A DNA stretch of 64,000 bases from Diphasiastrum complanatum (GCA_029204225.1 CM055113.1:10504364-10568363); one strand, 5' to 3'. Counted from the first letter of the stretch, positions 27,301 to 38,196 are shown. Notes: a model not told the origin generated them from the sequence alone. A program made the numbers and translations.

Positions 27301-27900
27301 GAATTACAATAGGAGATCCTTCTTGAGACTCTTTGATCTCGGCCTCATCAAAGATATATTTCCGGTCTTCATGGAATATAACATCTCTACTCTCAATTGT
27401 GATTGAGGTAGAGGGAACAAAAATTTTGTATGTCTTCTTGTTGGATGAATACCCAACCATGATCCCTTTGCATGAATTTGGATCATCTTTTCTCCTTGTT
27501 TCCAAGGGAATATGCACAAAACAAGTACATCCAAAAACTCTAAGGTGTTCAACCTTAGCTTTTTCTTGAACAAGACTTCATATGGTGATCTTCCTGCAAG
27601 AGTATTGTGAGGTAATCAAATAATTTGCATAATCTATTGCATCTCCCCAAAATTCAATAGGCAAAGAAGCTTCAATTTGAATTGCTTTAGCACATTCACA
27701 TAAGGATCTATCTTTTCTTTCGGCAACTTCATTTTGAGATGGGGAACAATAATCAAGGAACTTATTGGAGACGTATTCACCTCCTCCATCACATCTCAAA
27801 TCTTTCACTTTGAAAGAAAACTATTTCTCTACATAAGCTTTGAAAACTAGAAAGTTATCAAACACTACTCCTCCTTAGAAATAAGAGCAATTTCACAAAA
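27296..27900 (-). pseudogene. Copia integrase (B), broken
   Basis: Minus strand: VKDLRCDGGGEYVSNKFLDY (second catalytic Asp), SPSQNEVAERKDRSLCECAK (Glu), LPIEFWGDAIDYANYLI, then after a frameshift RVFGCTCFVHIPLETRRKDD, GYSSNKKTYKIFVPSTS and RDVIFHEDRKYIFD. The N-terminal part with the first Asp is too decayed to read. Confidence 0.75.
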
Positions 27901-28039
27901 AATTGCATTCTCAAAAGGATTTAGCTTGAAGATGCCACCATATCTAGATCCATGAGCTAGGACCTCATCATCTTTCTTTATAATGCAAGTATTGACATTG
28001 AATTTCACATCACAACCACAATCAAGTAGTTTATACTTA

Positions 28040-28944
28040 TCAAGTTCTTAGTAAGCTTCGCAAAAAGAACATTTGAAAGTGGTAGAACTTTAGAATAAGC
28101 AAGCAAAGGAATATTGCCAATTCCTTCAATAGAGCACTCATGATCATTTGTTGTATAAATAGATCTTTTAGATCATAAGGTACAAGTAAATCAAAAGATT
28201 TCTTAGCACAACACATATGTGATGAAGCACCACCACCGTCGATGTACCATGCTCCATCCTTCTTGAAAGGTGTTGAAGAAAAACTTGAGACCACGAGAGA
28301 TCCCTCGCCATCACTTGCTATATAGTCTTCTTCTTTCTCATTAGAGAGATTTGCTTGTTTGAGTTGATTTTTTTTTTTGAAGCAATTAGAGGCATAGTGC
28401 CCATTCTTGCTACAAAAGAAACACTTTACTTTCTTCTTCTTGTTCTTCGAAGTAGAAGGATGAGTTGTGTCATCTTCTCCTCCATCTTGTTCTTTGTTCT
28501 TTGCTTTGTCTTTGTTGAAGGCTTGAGAATAATGATTCTTGCTCCTCTCTTTATGCTTGTCCTTGACAAAGAGAGCTTTGTCACTTCCAATATGCTTGAT
28601 TTTGTTCATCGTTAAAAGTTTGTAACTTTGCCTTGCTTCTTCAGATATAAGAATTCCTTGAAGAGTCTCCAAATTGGGCAACTTTTCCTTTATGGCAAAG
28701 GATTGAACAAGATTATGATAGCCTTCTTTTAAGCCATTAAGAATGACTTGTACTAGCTCATCTTGGTTGATTGTGACACCAACACAAGAAAGCTCTCTAT
28801 GAAGATCTTTTACTCTTAGAACATAATTTGATGCACTATCTCACTTCTTTGAAAACTTTGAAAACTTTGAAAAATCTAATTTCTAAGAGTGAGAATTCTA
28901 GAAGTATTCTTAGCTTCATAGATTGACTTAAGTGCATCCCAAGC
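28040..28944 (-). pseudogene. Copia gag and protease (B), 5' truncated
   Basis: Minus-strand frame of 213 codons plus an upstream broken part. The upstream part reads LVQVILNGLKEGYHNLVQSF, a gag motif, then NLETLQGILISEEARQ. The zinc knuckle is CFFCSKNGHYASNC. The protease active site reads WYIDGGGASSHMC instead of the usual D-S-G-A. The gag is cut at 28945 by the 5' LTR of element C; its remaining 5' part is not found elsewhere in the window. Confidence 0.8.
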
Positions 28945-30063
28945 TGTTGGATTTATCTCCTCTACTCTCCTAAATCCTATTTTAATTTGTCTCCATTCAT
29001 GCTGCATTTTTACTCATGTTGTCGCACAGTCTGCATATAATCGACTGTCTACATAAATGCAAGTAAATTTTCACAGGCGAAACAGGCGAAAAACGCGACA
29101 TTGTATTTTTACACATGATTTGTGATAGGCGAAAAAGACAACACTGCCTTATAAAATGCCGAAGGCATCCTAGGAAAAGGGAAGGCACCCTGTAAATCAA
29201 ATCATAAGCCATTTATCAGAGTGTCGCATTTTTCGCATCTTCACCAACGTTCATTTCAGCAAAGGCTGACGTCGTGGCTTTCTCATGCTCATCCCATGCA
29301 AGTGTGCTAACAGATTTGACAATGACAGCAGCCACCCACTTTCTCCTACAAACAGCCACCCACGATCTCCTATAGACAACATAATAGCATTAGAAGCTTA
29401 TCAGAGATAGACAAAGTAGATGCCCTCACGCATTGATTCTTTTGTATTATCAGTAATAGGTTTATTTCTTTTACATATTAGATTAGCTTTGTAGAGCACG
29501 CGGTTTTGTCCACTATTGTCTTGTGCTCAACAACATTATTGACATATATATTTTGCTGTACTTAATTTGATAACAACTTTGTCTTGTTCTGCGTTCAAAT
29601 TTGTGTCAATATTGCTATGATTCTCTACATTTTGTTTGACTCTCTTATTGTTCAATCTGGTAATCTGTTTTTAGCAAATTATTATTAGTCTAGCTGTTGG
29701 TGACTAATATTTAGTCTTGCCTTTCGCGACTGATTATCAGTTGAGCTCAGTCTAGCTCTTCACGAATCATTCGCGACTAATAATTTGTCTAGTTGTTTGC
29801 GACAAATTATCCTTCTGATCTTTTGTTGCTTAATGTTTGGCTACATAATCTGATCGACCGTGATTTCTATCACTAACGTTCTATTCATTTATGATAGGCG
29901 TAGTCATGCTTAGGGAAAGAGTAATATAGCTCATTCCACTGCGCATGAACACTTTCCGTTTGAGTTTGTTTCTCGTTTGAGTTTCAGGTTCACTTCTTTT
30001 CGTGTTCGTTTGTTTTTCAAGCTATTTTAGTTTCTCACACTCATGCACCCTCTTTCTCCAACA
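28945..30063 (+). repeat. 5' LTR of element C
   Basis: Starts TGTTGGATTTATCTCC and ends CTTTCTCCAACA, directly followed by the primer-binding site. Its first 290 bases are matched by the truncated 3' LTR at 36799-37121 with scattered differences and a short insertion in the 3' copy. The terminal inverted pair TGTTGG/CCAACA is intact. Confidence 0.9.
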
Positions 30064-30075
30064 TGGTATCAGAGC
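30064..30075 (+). other. Primer-binding site of element C
   Basis: TGGTATCAGAGC, complementary to the 3' end of plant initiator-Met tRNA, directly adjoining the LTR. Confidence 0.92.
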
Positions 30076-30217
30076 TATTTTTGTAGCTTGATAAGCTTCC
30101 GCAGTACAAGACTCTACCAGCCGATAGAGTAAGTGTCTTCTTTTTCTGTACTTCAGTACCATATTTTCATACTTAGGTCATTGATAGTTTTTCTTGTCAC
30201 TTAGACTATTCTTCCAC

Positions 30218-31110
30218 ATGGATTTCCAAGAAAAAGCCAGTCCTATCATGGACAAGCTTGATGGAGCCAATTACCATCTGTGGAAATTTGAGATGAAAAT
30301 TGTACTAATGGCTAAAAATTGTATGACGTTCTTACAGGTGCAGAAGGGAAACTTGAAGCAGACGACACAACAATTGCCAAATGGAAACTGAAGGATGGAA
30401 AGGCTTTCGCGTTGATCATCCTCAACATTACAGATACCCAGATTGGCCATGTATCCGAGGCCTAGACAACGAAGAAAGTCTGGGACATCTTGAGCACACT
30501 ATACGAAGTGCAAGATATAGCTTTCAACCTACATCTCAGGAAGAAATTTTACTCTCTCAAGATGGAAAATGGTGATTCCTTGCAAAATCATATCAATCAA
30601 TTCAAGAACCTGCTAAGGCAAATGGCCGTTGTCGGATCTGTCATAGATGATCAAGACGCAGTGATACAACTGCTTACAAGCTTGTCAAGCTCATACGATA
30701 GTTGGGTGATGATCATCATGACACATCCAAAACTGACTCTTTTGAGAGTCATTACTATGTTGTTGCAGGAAGACACACGGAGAAATGAAGCCTCAAGTTC
30801 CTCAGCTGATTCTCACGCTTTATGCACCAACAAGAGCACGACTAAGCATAAGAAGAAGATAGGCCCGAAGCAATTAAAGCCAGACCAAAAACCAGCACAG
30901 CACAAAGAACAGTCAAATTCGCAAGCGAAGAAGAAGCTGTTCTGCAGATACTGCAAGCAAAACAACCACAAAATTCAAGATTATCGGATACTGCAAGCAA
31001 AGAACAACAACAAGGGACAGTTGAATCAAGTGGCAAATGCAGCTACAGAAGCTCCACAGTCTATTCAAGAAATATATCATGAAGCCTTCATGACCAGCCA
31101 TCAAGGAGCA
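30218..31110 (+). pseudogene. Copia gag (element C)
   Basis: Starts MDFQEKASPIMDKLDGANYH and continues with LWKFEMKIVLMAKNC. A frameshift near 30340 moves the reading; then TTKKVWDILSTLYEVQ, NHINQFKNLLRQMAVVGSVI, LLTSLSSSYDSWVMII and a Lys-rich tail. The zinc knuckle reads CRYCKQNNHKIQDY: the last ligand Cys is Tyr, so zinc binding is probably lost. Confidence 0.85.
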
Positions 31111-32215
31111 TCCGATGACAATTCTTGGTTCCTAGATTTCGGTCAGCACATGACCAGCCTCATTGGCTGTTTCGAGTCCTATACACCTTACAGTACCAAG
31201 AAATATATTTACCTTGGCGACAATAGCACACAAGCTATTAAAGGTGAAGGTACTGTGAGATTGAGTTTTGCAAATGATCAATCTAAGCTACTCTCTAACG
31301 TCCTATATGTACCAAATTTATTTATGAATCTGCTCTCTGTAAGCAAGATCACAGATCTAGGACACAGAGTAGAATTTGAATGTGATTAGTGCAAAGTAGT
31401 TGATAGGATAGACAAGATCCTAGCACTCAAAAAGGGACATAGATACTTGTATAAATTAAGTCATTGCTTTTCTGCCTTTAGTCAAGCGCTCAGTACTTCT
31501 ATTCATGCAAATAAAAATTTAATTTGGCATTATAGACTTGGTCACTTGAATCATGCTGTTGTGCAACAAATGTCTAGACAATCTATTGTTCTTGATCTCG
31601 ACTATCCTCATGATAAAGTCGAGTTACCTATCTGTCAAGACTGTCTAGTTGGTAAACAGATTATGAAACCATTTAAATCAAGCCATCAGCATACTGCTAG
31701 AGGATTGTTAGACATTGTACATTCAAACATTTGTGGCTCGATGAAAAATTCTTTGGTGAAGGATGCAAAGTATTTTATAACTTTTATTGATGAATTTTCT
31801 AGAAGGACTATGATATACTTTATAAAGAAGAAATCAGGAGCCTTCAACTGCTTCAGAATCTTCAAGGAGCATGTAGACAAGGAGATTGGAAGGACGATTA
31901 AGGCCCTAAGATCAGACAATGGTGGAGAATATATCTCTATCGAGTTTAATGAGTACTGCCAAAGCCATGACATTGAACAGCAATTCATCACTCCTTACAG
32001 TCCTCAGTCAAATGGCTTAGCCAAGAGGAAGATCCGTACCTTGGTTGAATCATCCAAATGTATGCTAGCACATGCATCGTTGCCCAAGAGATTCTGGGCC
32101 GAAGCTATCTCCACTGCAACTTACGTCCAGAACAGATGTTCGACCAAGGCCCTCTTAGGCAAGACACCCCATGAGGTGTGGATAGGCTCTAAGCCTTCTA
32201 TGAAGAACCTAAGAG
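31111..32215 (+). pseudogene. Copia protease and integrase (C), catalytic residues lost
   Basis: The protease reads NSWFLDFGQHMTS; compared with the family pattern D-S-G-A-S-x-H-M three residues are missing or changed. After KGEGTVRLSFANDQSK and LLSVSKITDLGHRVEFECD there is a stop at 31387. The integrase frame (from 31447) has WHYRLGHLNHAVVQQM, LPICQDCLVGKQ, then IVHSNICGS (first catalytic Asp replaced by Asn), IKALRSDNGGEYIS (second Asp present) and SPQSNGLAKRKIRTLVE (catalytic Glu replaced by Lys). Two of three catalytic residues are therefore lost. Confidence 0.85.
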
Positions 32216-33112
32216 TGCATGAGGATTCACTCAGATCGAAGGAAGACAAGACTGGTAGCATGACGATTCACTCAAATCTCCAATGTCGACTACAGCGAGA
32301 TGAGACTTTCAGTCCAGTAGTCAAACATTCATCGATCCGAGCACTCTTGTCTTATGCTGCAACTATCGACCTCGAAGTACATCAACTTGATGTACAAACA
32401 GCTTATCTAAATGGAGTTATACAAGAAGACATCTACATGATCCAGTCCGAAGAATACGTTTTGGAAGGTATGAAAAATCATGTCTGTAAACTCCACAAAG
32501 CACTTTATGGCTTGAAATAGTCTATCAGAGCTTGGGTTCAGAGGATCAACACATTCCTCATCGAACAAGGATTCAAACCAAGCACTACTGATTGCAACAT
32601 CTATTCCAAGTCAGTGCAACAATCCTTCATTAGCATCACCTTATACGTGGATGATATGTTGCTCTTCAGCAACAATACCAATTTGGTCAAGGATTCTAAG
32701 CAGATGTTGTTTTCAGAGTTTGACATGACTGATCTGGGCGCAACTCACTTCTGTTTGGGCATTCAGATCCACAGAGACAGAACAAGACGACTAATTTATA
32801 TCACTCAACAAAGGTATCTTCACAATGTTCTTAACCCATACAATCTAATGAATTGTAAATTAGCTCACTCACCGATGGACCCAGGCCTGCATTTGTCAAA
32901 GGACCAATGTCCCCAAACCAAACAAGAAGAGGAGCAGATGAGAGAGTATCTTTATCAATCGATACTTGGATCTCTCATGTACGCAATGGTCTATACAGGA
33001 CCATATATCTCTTTTGCAGTAAGCTCACTCAGCCAATATATGGCTAATCCCGGCATTATCCATTGGAAGGCTCTCATAAGAGTCATGAGGTATATTCGAG
33101 CTACCATGGACC
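32216..33112 (+). pseudogene. Copia reverse transcriptase (C)
   Basis: Integrase sequence MKNLRVHEDS runs into RDETFSPVVKHSSIRALLSY, a deletion of the integrase C-terminus and RT start. The RT continues with LDVQTAYLNGVIQEDIYMIQ and CKLHKALYGLK, a stop at 32518, then RAWVQRINTFLIEQGF, SITLYVDDMLLFSNN with the intact YVDD active site, MTDLGATHFCLGIQIHRD, and YQSILGSLMYAMVYTGPY. It is interrupted at 33113 by element D and continues at 36265. Confidence 0.88.
33108..33112 (+). other. Target-site duplication, left copy (GGACC)
   Basis: GGACC immediately precedes the 5' LTR of element D; the same five bases follow its 3' LTR at 36265-36269. The copia reading frame continues across if one copy and the insert are skipped. 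Confidence 0.9.
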
Positions 33113-33944
33113 TATGAAAAATGCAAAAAATAAGCTTGGTAGAGGCCAAAAATCTTGTATATAGATAAACACACATGTGTGGAGCCTGTTTCCAGGTGTG
33201 AAGATAGTGTACTTGTCATGTACCATAATCATATAGGTTGTACATATGATTTAATTCAAGTTCTAGTGGCTAAAAAGGCCAAAAACTAGTTTTCTAGACA
33301 TATGACACATGGCATCAATCTATTGATTGCATGAGCCACATCCTTTGGTTAGGTGTCATATCACATGTGTAGAGGACAGTTCACATGTGTGGAATAGACT
33401 GAAGTAGACGAATTTTGACTTCTAGAAGATTTCCAAGTAGATCTCCATATAGAAGGAAAATGGACCAAAAGTGCTCAAAATAGAAGGTTTTGTCCAAGTG
33501 TCAGTTTTGCATGATGAATTATCATATGACAAAGCACCTTCACACATGTGGGATCAGAGGGATGATCAGTACCATGAGCTCCCATTTATTGTATATATAG
33601 AGCCACATTTGGCCATAATCATAGTGAGACACCAATCTTGGTTTTGGAAGCAATTTTGAGTGATTCTCTCCATTTGTCTACATTTGTTTTGATTATTTTA
33701 AGGTTCTATCAATGTGTACTTGATTTTCAGGTTGGAGTCCGTACTCAGACAGTTTTTCACACGTGTGAAGCCAGAAAGTACACTTACCTTCAATTAATGA
33801 TTGTTCTTGTTAGGATTTTGTGTCTAGAATTGATCTAGATTGATCTTAATCTGAAGTAGATTGATAGATCAAGTAATCTGACAACCAATCCCTCTTGAGG
33901 AACAAATTAGGATCCACTCTTGGTCCATATTGTACTTTTCCACA
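33113..33944 (+). repeat. 5' LTR of element D
   Basis: Starts TATGAAAAATGC (the 3' copy has TGTGAAAAATGC) and ends TACTTTTCCACA. A TATA box (TGTATATATAGAGCC) lies near 33590. Several CACATGTG-type palindromes are scattered upstream of it. Confidence 0.9.
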
Positions 33945-33957
33945 TGGTATCAGAGCC
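33945..33957 (+). other. Primer-binding site of element D
   Basis: TGGTATCAGAGCC directly follows the LTR terminus CACA, complementary to initiator-Met tRNA. Confidence 0.92.
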
Positions 33958-34331
33958 AAGTACAAGAGTTTCTGTTGAAATTGATAGAGTTAATCCAAAT
34001 CAAAGCCAAAATTAGCAGTTTTTTGGAAACTAGTCAAATTTTGTGTAGCGAGTTGGATTTAATAGCTATCCTCAAAACTTTTGGTCCAGATCTTGTTGTG
34101 GGCTATAGGAACTCTTTTCAGACGTGTGAGGCCGTACAACTCCGGTTTTGGCTGAGAAAAAAAAAATTTGTACATATTGACTCACACACCCAATTTGAGA
34201 GATTTTCAGTGCAAAATCAAGCATTTTCAATAGAGAATCTAATTCCTTGATTAGTTCTTGGATTAGATCAGCCAAAAAATCAAAATTTAAGCTTGAGTTA
34301 GGAGCATTAAATGATTTTCTCTGATTTTTGA

Positions 34332-35006
34332 GTGTATGTTGAAGTTAAGAGAGATTTTGCTAAAAATCATAGATTAAGGAGTGATATGCAAGGTGAGAGG
34401 TTGAAATCCATTGTACCATCACTCAGTATTTTGCTTGGAACTTTGGACAAGTTCAAACTTATTGTTATTATCCAAGAGAAATCAATCAAGAATAAGGAGC
34501 AATCACAAAATGAAAATAGTTTCATTTATGCTCTCATGTCAACTTATGAAGAACCATTTTGCTTTGAAGAGATTTTTGTATCTCAAAGGTGGATTAAGGC
34601 AATACTAGTTGAGTGTGATGCCTTAAAAGATAGCAAAATATGTTTTCCTTGTAAGCTTACATTAGTTATGAAGTCAAGGAAATGGAAATATCTTCATAAT
34701 GTAGGATCTTTTGGTTTCAATAAGATCATGAATGATGTGTTCATTCATAAAGATGAAAATTGTAAGTTTTCAATCTTAAAGGCAAGTTGTAAACTTCTTA
34801 TGAGAATAAGTGAAGCATCCAAAGTGGACACTTATATCCATAAGCAAGTAGTTAGCCTTATTGAGATGGAAATACCTTTTGATTTCAATATTGGAAAAAT
34901 CATGCCAAGTTGTGGTGATTTTTGGACTTATGTTTCTAGCATAAGTAATCTTGATAATCATAGGAAGTGCATATTGAATGGTCATACTTGTTGTGATCAT
35001 TATTAG
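34332..35006 (+). CDS. Element D internal ORF, unknown function
   Basis: A 224-codon open frame, the only sizeable one inside element D. An early part, SFIYALMSTYEEPFCFEEIF followed by WIKAILVECDALKDS, resembles the stretch in which copia polyproteins enter the reverse transcriptase ('EP-FEEA...W..AM..E..AL'). The rest (e.g. CFPCKLTLVMKSRKWKYLHN, KASCKLLMRISEASK, CGDFWTYVSSISNL) matches no family I know. It may be a decayed copia fragment that stays open by chance, or a captured sequence. No RT motifs follow. Confidence 0.45.
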   Translation: MYVEVKRDFAKNHRLRSDMQGERLKSIVPSLSILLGTLDKFKLIVIIQEKSIKNKEQSQNENSFIYALMSTYEEPFCFEEIFVSQRWIKAILVECDALKDSKICFPCKLTLVMKSRKWKYLHNVGSFGFNKIMNDVFIHKDENCKFSILKASCKLLMRISEASKVDTYIHKQVVSLIEMEIPFDFNIGKIMPSCGDFWTYVSSISNLDNHRKCILNGHTCCDHY

Positions 35007-35467
35007 ACATGGAGGTCTCGGATTTCCATCAAAAAGGAGGCACCATGAAAAGGATCTTAAGGAGTCATCTCAAGGTTCAAGTGTGCAAAGGATTGAGGAG
35101 GAGAGACCTTCTCAAGTTGTGATTCCAAAAAAAAAAAAAAAACTCAAGAAACATGGTTGAACCCATGTGGCTCACATTTCAAGGGAAAGAGGAGCATATC
35201 TCATGTGAAGGAGCAATCCTCAAGGTCTAGCATCTACATGAAAATTGGAAGGAATCGATTTTGGAGGTGCTAGGATGGTGCAAAGCTCTCAAGCTCATCA
35301 AAGATGTCAACATCAAAGAAGCACTATCATGGATATGGTGATTTCAGATCAACATCAAGCTCATTGGCTGATCTTCACACCTTTTGAACCAGCAAAGACC
35401 AATTCAACCCATGGAGTCAAGTTCAAGATCATCATGTTTTCCATCAAGCTAGATTTTTGAGGAGGAG

Positions 35468-36264
35468 TGTGAAAAATGCAAAAATAAGCTTGGTAGAGGC
35501 AAAAAAATCTTGTATATAGATAAACACACATGTGTGGAGCCTGTTTCCACCTGTGAAATCATATAGGTTGTACATATGATTCAATTCAAGTTCTAGTGGC
35601 TAAAAAGGCCAAAAACTAGTTTTCTAGACATATGACACATGGCATCAATCTATTGATTGCATGAGCCACATCCTTTGGTTAGGTGTCATATCACATGTGT
35701 GGAGGACAGCTCACATGTGTGGAATAGATTGAAGTAGATGAATTTTGACCTCTAGAAGATTTCCAAGTAGATCTCCATATAGAAAGAAAATGGACCAAAA
35801 GTGCTCAAAATAGAAGGTTTTGTCCAAGTGTCAGTTTTGCATGATGAATTATCATATGACAAAGCACCTTCACACATGTGGGATCAGAGGGATGATCAGT
35901 ACCACGTGCTCCCATTTATTGTATATATAGAGCCACATTTGGCCATAATCATAGTGAGACACCAATCTTGGTTTTGGAAGCAATTTTGAGTGATTCTCTC
36001 CATTTGTCTACATTTGTTTTGATTGTTTTGAGGTTCTATCAATGTGTACTTGATTTTCAGGTTGGAGTCCGTACTCAGACAGTGTTTCACACGTGTGAAA
36101 CCAGAATGTACACTTACCTTCAATTAATGATTGTTCTTGTTAGGATTTTGTGTCTATAATTGATCTTAATCTGAAGTAGATTGATAGATCAAGTAATCTG
36201 ACAACCAATCTCTCTTGAGGATCAGATTAGGATCCACTCTTGGTCCATATTGTACTTCCCCACA
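35468..36264 (+). repeat. 3' LTR of element D
   Basis: Starts TGTGAAAAATGC after the purine tract and ends TACTTCCCCACA, followed by GGACC. It keeps the TATA box (TGTATATATAGAGCC, near 35918) and the same CACATGTG palindromes as the 5' copy. Confidence 0.9.
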
Positions 36265-36798
36265 GGACCAGTGCATCTGCTATGGAGATGTCAGCAATGA
36301 CAATCTTCGTTAACTCAGTGGATATTCTAATGTAATATGGGGAGGAGATGTAGACAATCATAAGTCCACATCTAGATTTACATTCTTCTTCAACGGCGGT
36401 CCTATCTCATAGAACAGTCGTAAGCAAACCTCTATCGCTCTTTTTTCTACAGAAGCAGAATACATTGTTGCTTCTCAATCTATTAATGAAGCATTTTGGT
36501 TGAAAAATTTATTGTCAGACATTAATTTGTATTCGTACAACTCCACAATTTTATATTGTGGCAATCAGAGTGCTATTGCCTTATCGGCCAACCCTAGATT
36601 TCACTCTAGGAGTAAGCACATTGAAATCAAATATCACTACATCAGGGGCAAGGTTCTCAACAGCTTAACATACTGCAGAACGTAGGACATGGTTGCAGAG
36701 ATATTCACAAAGGCATTAATTGTTAATGCACACAACAAATTTTGTGCATTGCTTAGTTTGAAGATCAAGGCATTCACGGATCCAGATTAAGGGGGGGG
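36265..36798 (+). pseudogene. Copia RNase H of element C, right of the insertion
   Basis: Continues the element C polyprotein: QCICYGDVSNDN, a stop, LSGYSNVIWGGDVDNHKSTS, then after a frameshift LFSTEAEYIVASQSINEAFW, LYCGNQSAIALSANPRFHSR (expected 'CDN' is 'CGN', loss of an RNase H acidic residue) and KHIEIKYHYIRGKVLN. It ends in a run of ten G (36791-36800), probably an altered polypurine tract. Confidence 0.82.
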
Positions 36799-37121
36799 GG
36801 TTGGATTTATCTCCTCTACTCTCCTAAATCCTATTTTGATCTGTCTCCATTCATGCTGCATTTTTACTCATGTTGTCGCACAGTCTGCATATTTACATGT
36901 AAAATAAGACAAGTGAAAAACTCGACTGTCTGCATAAATACAAGTGAATTTTCATAGGCGAAAAAGGCGAAAAACGTGACACTGTGTTTTTACACGTGAT
37001 TTGTGATAGGCAAAAAAGGTGACACTGCCTTACAAAATTCCGAAGGTGCCCTAGGAAAAGCAAAGGCACCCTGTAAATCAAATCCTAAGGCATTTGTCAA
37101 AGTGTCGCATTTTTCGCATCT
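36799..37121 (+). repeat. Truncated 3' LTR of element C
   Basis: Begins GGTTGGATTTATCTCC (5' copy: TGTTGG...) and follows the 5' LTR to CATTTTTCGCATCT. There it stops at the edge of an unrelated copia LTR. About 800 bases of LTR are missing. Confidence 0.8.
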
Positions 37122-37370
37122 CACATGTGTGAATTCAAATACAACAAGAAAATTCACATTCTATACACTAGAACTCAAGATATCATGAAAAATATGCAAG
37201 AGATGAACATAGAATTAAAAGAGAAAAGTTCTCCACATAGAAAGAGAACTACAAGATAGCTTCTCCATGCTGGTACAACTATTTATAACAGCCATAGTGC
37301 CATTTGGCCACTAGCCCTCAAATAACAACTTCTAGGTACTTCGATAAAAACCTAGTTTTTAGTGGCTAAA
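37122..37370 (-). repeat. Copia LTR fragment (element F family), left half
   Basis: Very similar to 52982-53236, the LTR of element F: shared stretches include GTGTGAATTCAA, CCATGCTGGTA and CTATTTATAACAGCCATA. The other end of the same LTR lies at 47079-47169. Gypsy element E separates them. Confidence 0.75.
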
Positions 37371-38196
37371 TGTTAGCAACTGTGCTAACACAGAGAAAAT
37401 AAAAAAAAGAAAGAAATAAAACTCTGTGGCATGTGTTTTCTAAGACCACGTAAGAGTATCTGTTAATAAACTTCAGCCATGGCATGTGTTTTGTAAGTCC
37501 ATGAGTAGAAGCTTAAATAATAATAAAATAGCTTAAACTTAGATTTAGAACTTAGACTTAGGAAACTTAAGATTATAAATATTTTATCTTGAGTATTCCT
37601 AAGTTAAGAAATTTGAAGTTCTAAATCCTAAGTTAGAAGTTCTAGAAAGGCTAGAAACAGATTAGTCCCATAAATTAATAGGCACTTATGGAAGACCCTC
37701 CTTGCCATAAAAGAAGAGGTATTTGCATTGTAAACAACACTTTTAAGACTAAGCTATCTTGCTCTCTATTTTGAAGAATTATCATTCTATTTCATTTGTG
37801 TTCCCCTTGGAAAGGTGCATAGCTTGAGGGAAGGTGCTCGAGCCTCCTCTTGTTTCCTTTTCATCGATTTTATTGTGGCATGTTCATTACTGCTTATTTG
37901 CGTAGTATTAGCCGTAATCTCATTCTATTACCCTTTGGGTGTTAATCTAGGATTTAGTTTAATCACCTTGCTAGTTGGGTAAGCCTTAGTAAGGTTTTTT
38001 GTATTTTGTCATTTTAGTTAGTTTCATTTCTATTTTGAGCACTAGTTGGGTAAGCCTTAGTGCTTCATCATTGTTTTATTTTCGCACTCTGTCTAAAGCT
38101 TGGTAAATAACTTAGAAAGCGGACGATCCTCTCTATACTACACCACATCATGAGTAGATCTAGCCAAAGATTGACAAACCAAATTTACTTCCAACA
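37371..38196 (+). repeat. 5' LTR of gypsy element E
   Basis: Starts TGTTAGCAACTGTGCTAACA. If the end is set by the adjoining primer site it is ...ACTTCCAACA at 38196 (826 bp). The 3' copy matches only to TTTTGTCA (38011 here), which is an alternative end; the first reading implies a truncated 3' LTR. Confidence 0.75.

Larger units (their letters stand above)
33113..36264 (+). mobile_element. Non-autonomous LTR element D, inserted in element C
   Basis: A complete 3,152-bp insertion: 5' LTR 33113-33944, primer site TGGTATCAGAGCC at 33945, 1.5 kb interior, polypurine tract GAGGAGGAG at 35459-35467, 3' LTR 35468-36264, and the target duplication GGACC on both sides. The LTRs are very similar (a few percent of scattered substitutions, plus one indel of about 30 bp near 33200). 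The interior has no zinc knuckle, protease, integrase or RT active site, so the element must have relied on proteins from another copia element. Confidence 0.9.
28945..37121 (+). mobile_element. Copia element C, interrupted by element D
   Basis: A plus-strand copia element with a 5' LTR (28945-30063), primer site, gag, protease, integrase, RT and RNase H, polypurine tract and a truncated 3' LTR (36799-37121). It is inserted into the gag of element B. Its RT/RNase H junction is split by the later insertion of element D (33113-36264), flanked by the 5-bp duplication GGACC. Coding regions carry stops, frameshifts, an internal deletion and active-site substitutions. Confidence 0.85.

Noticed and set aside
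29040-29240. Short GGCGAAA/AAGGCGA repeats in the LTR of element C considered as a possible CRISPR or tandem array
   Set aside because: Units are irregular, only a few copies, and lie within an LTR; the same pattern is found in the 3' LTR.
34072-35000. Minus-strand frames within element D
   Set aside because: Shadows of the plus-strand ORF and its leader; no motifs.
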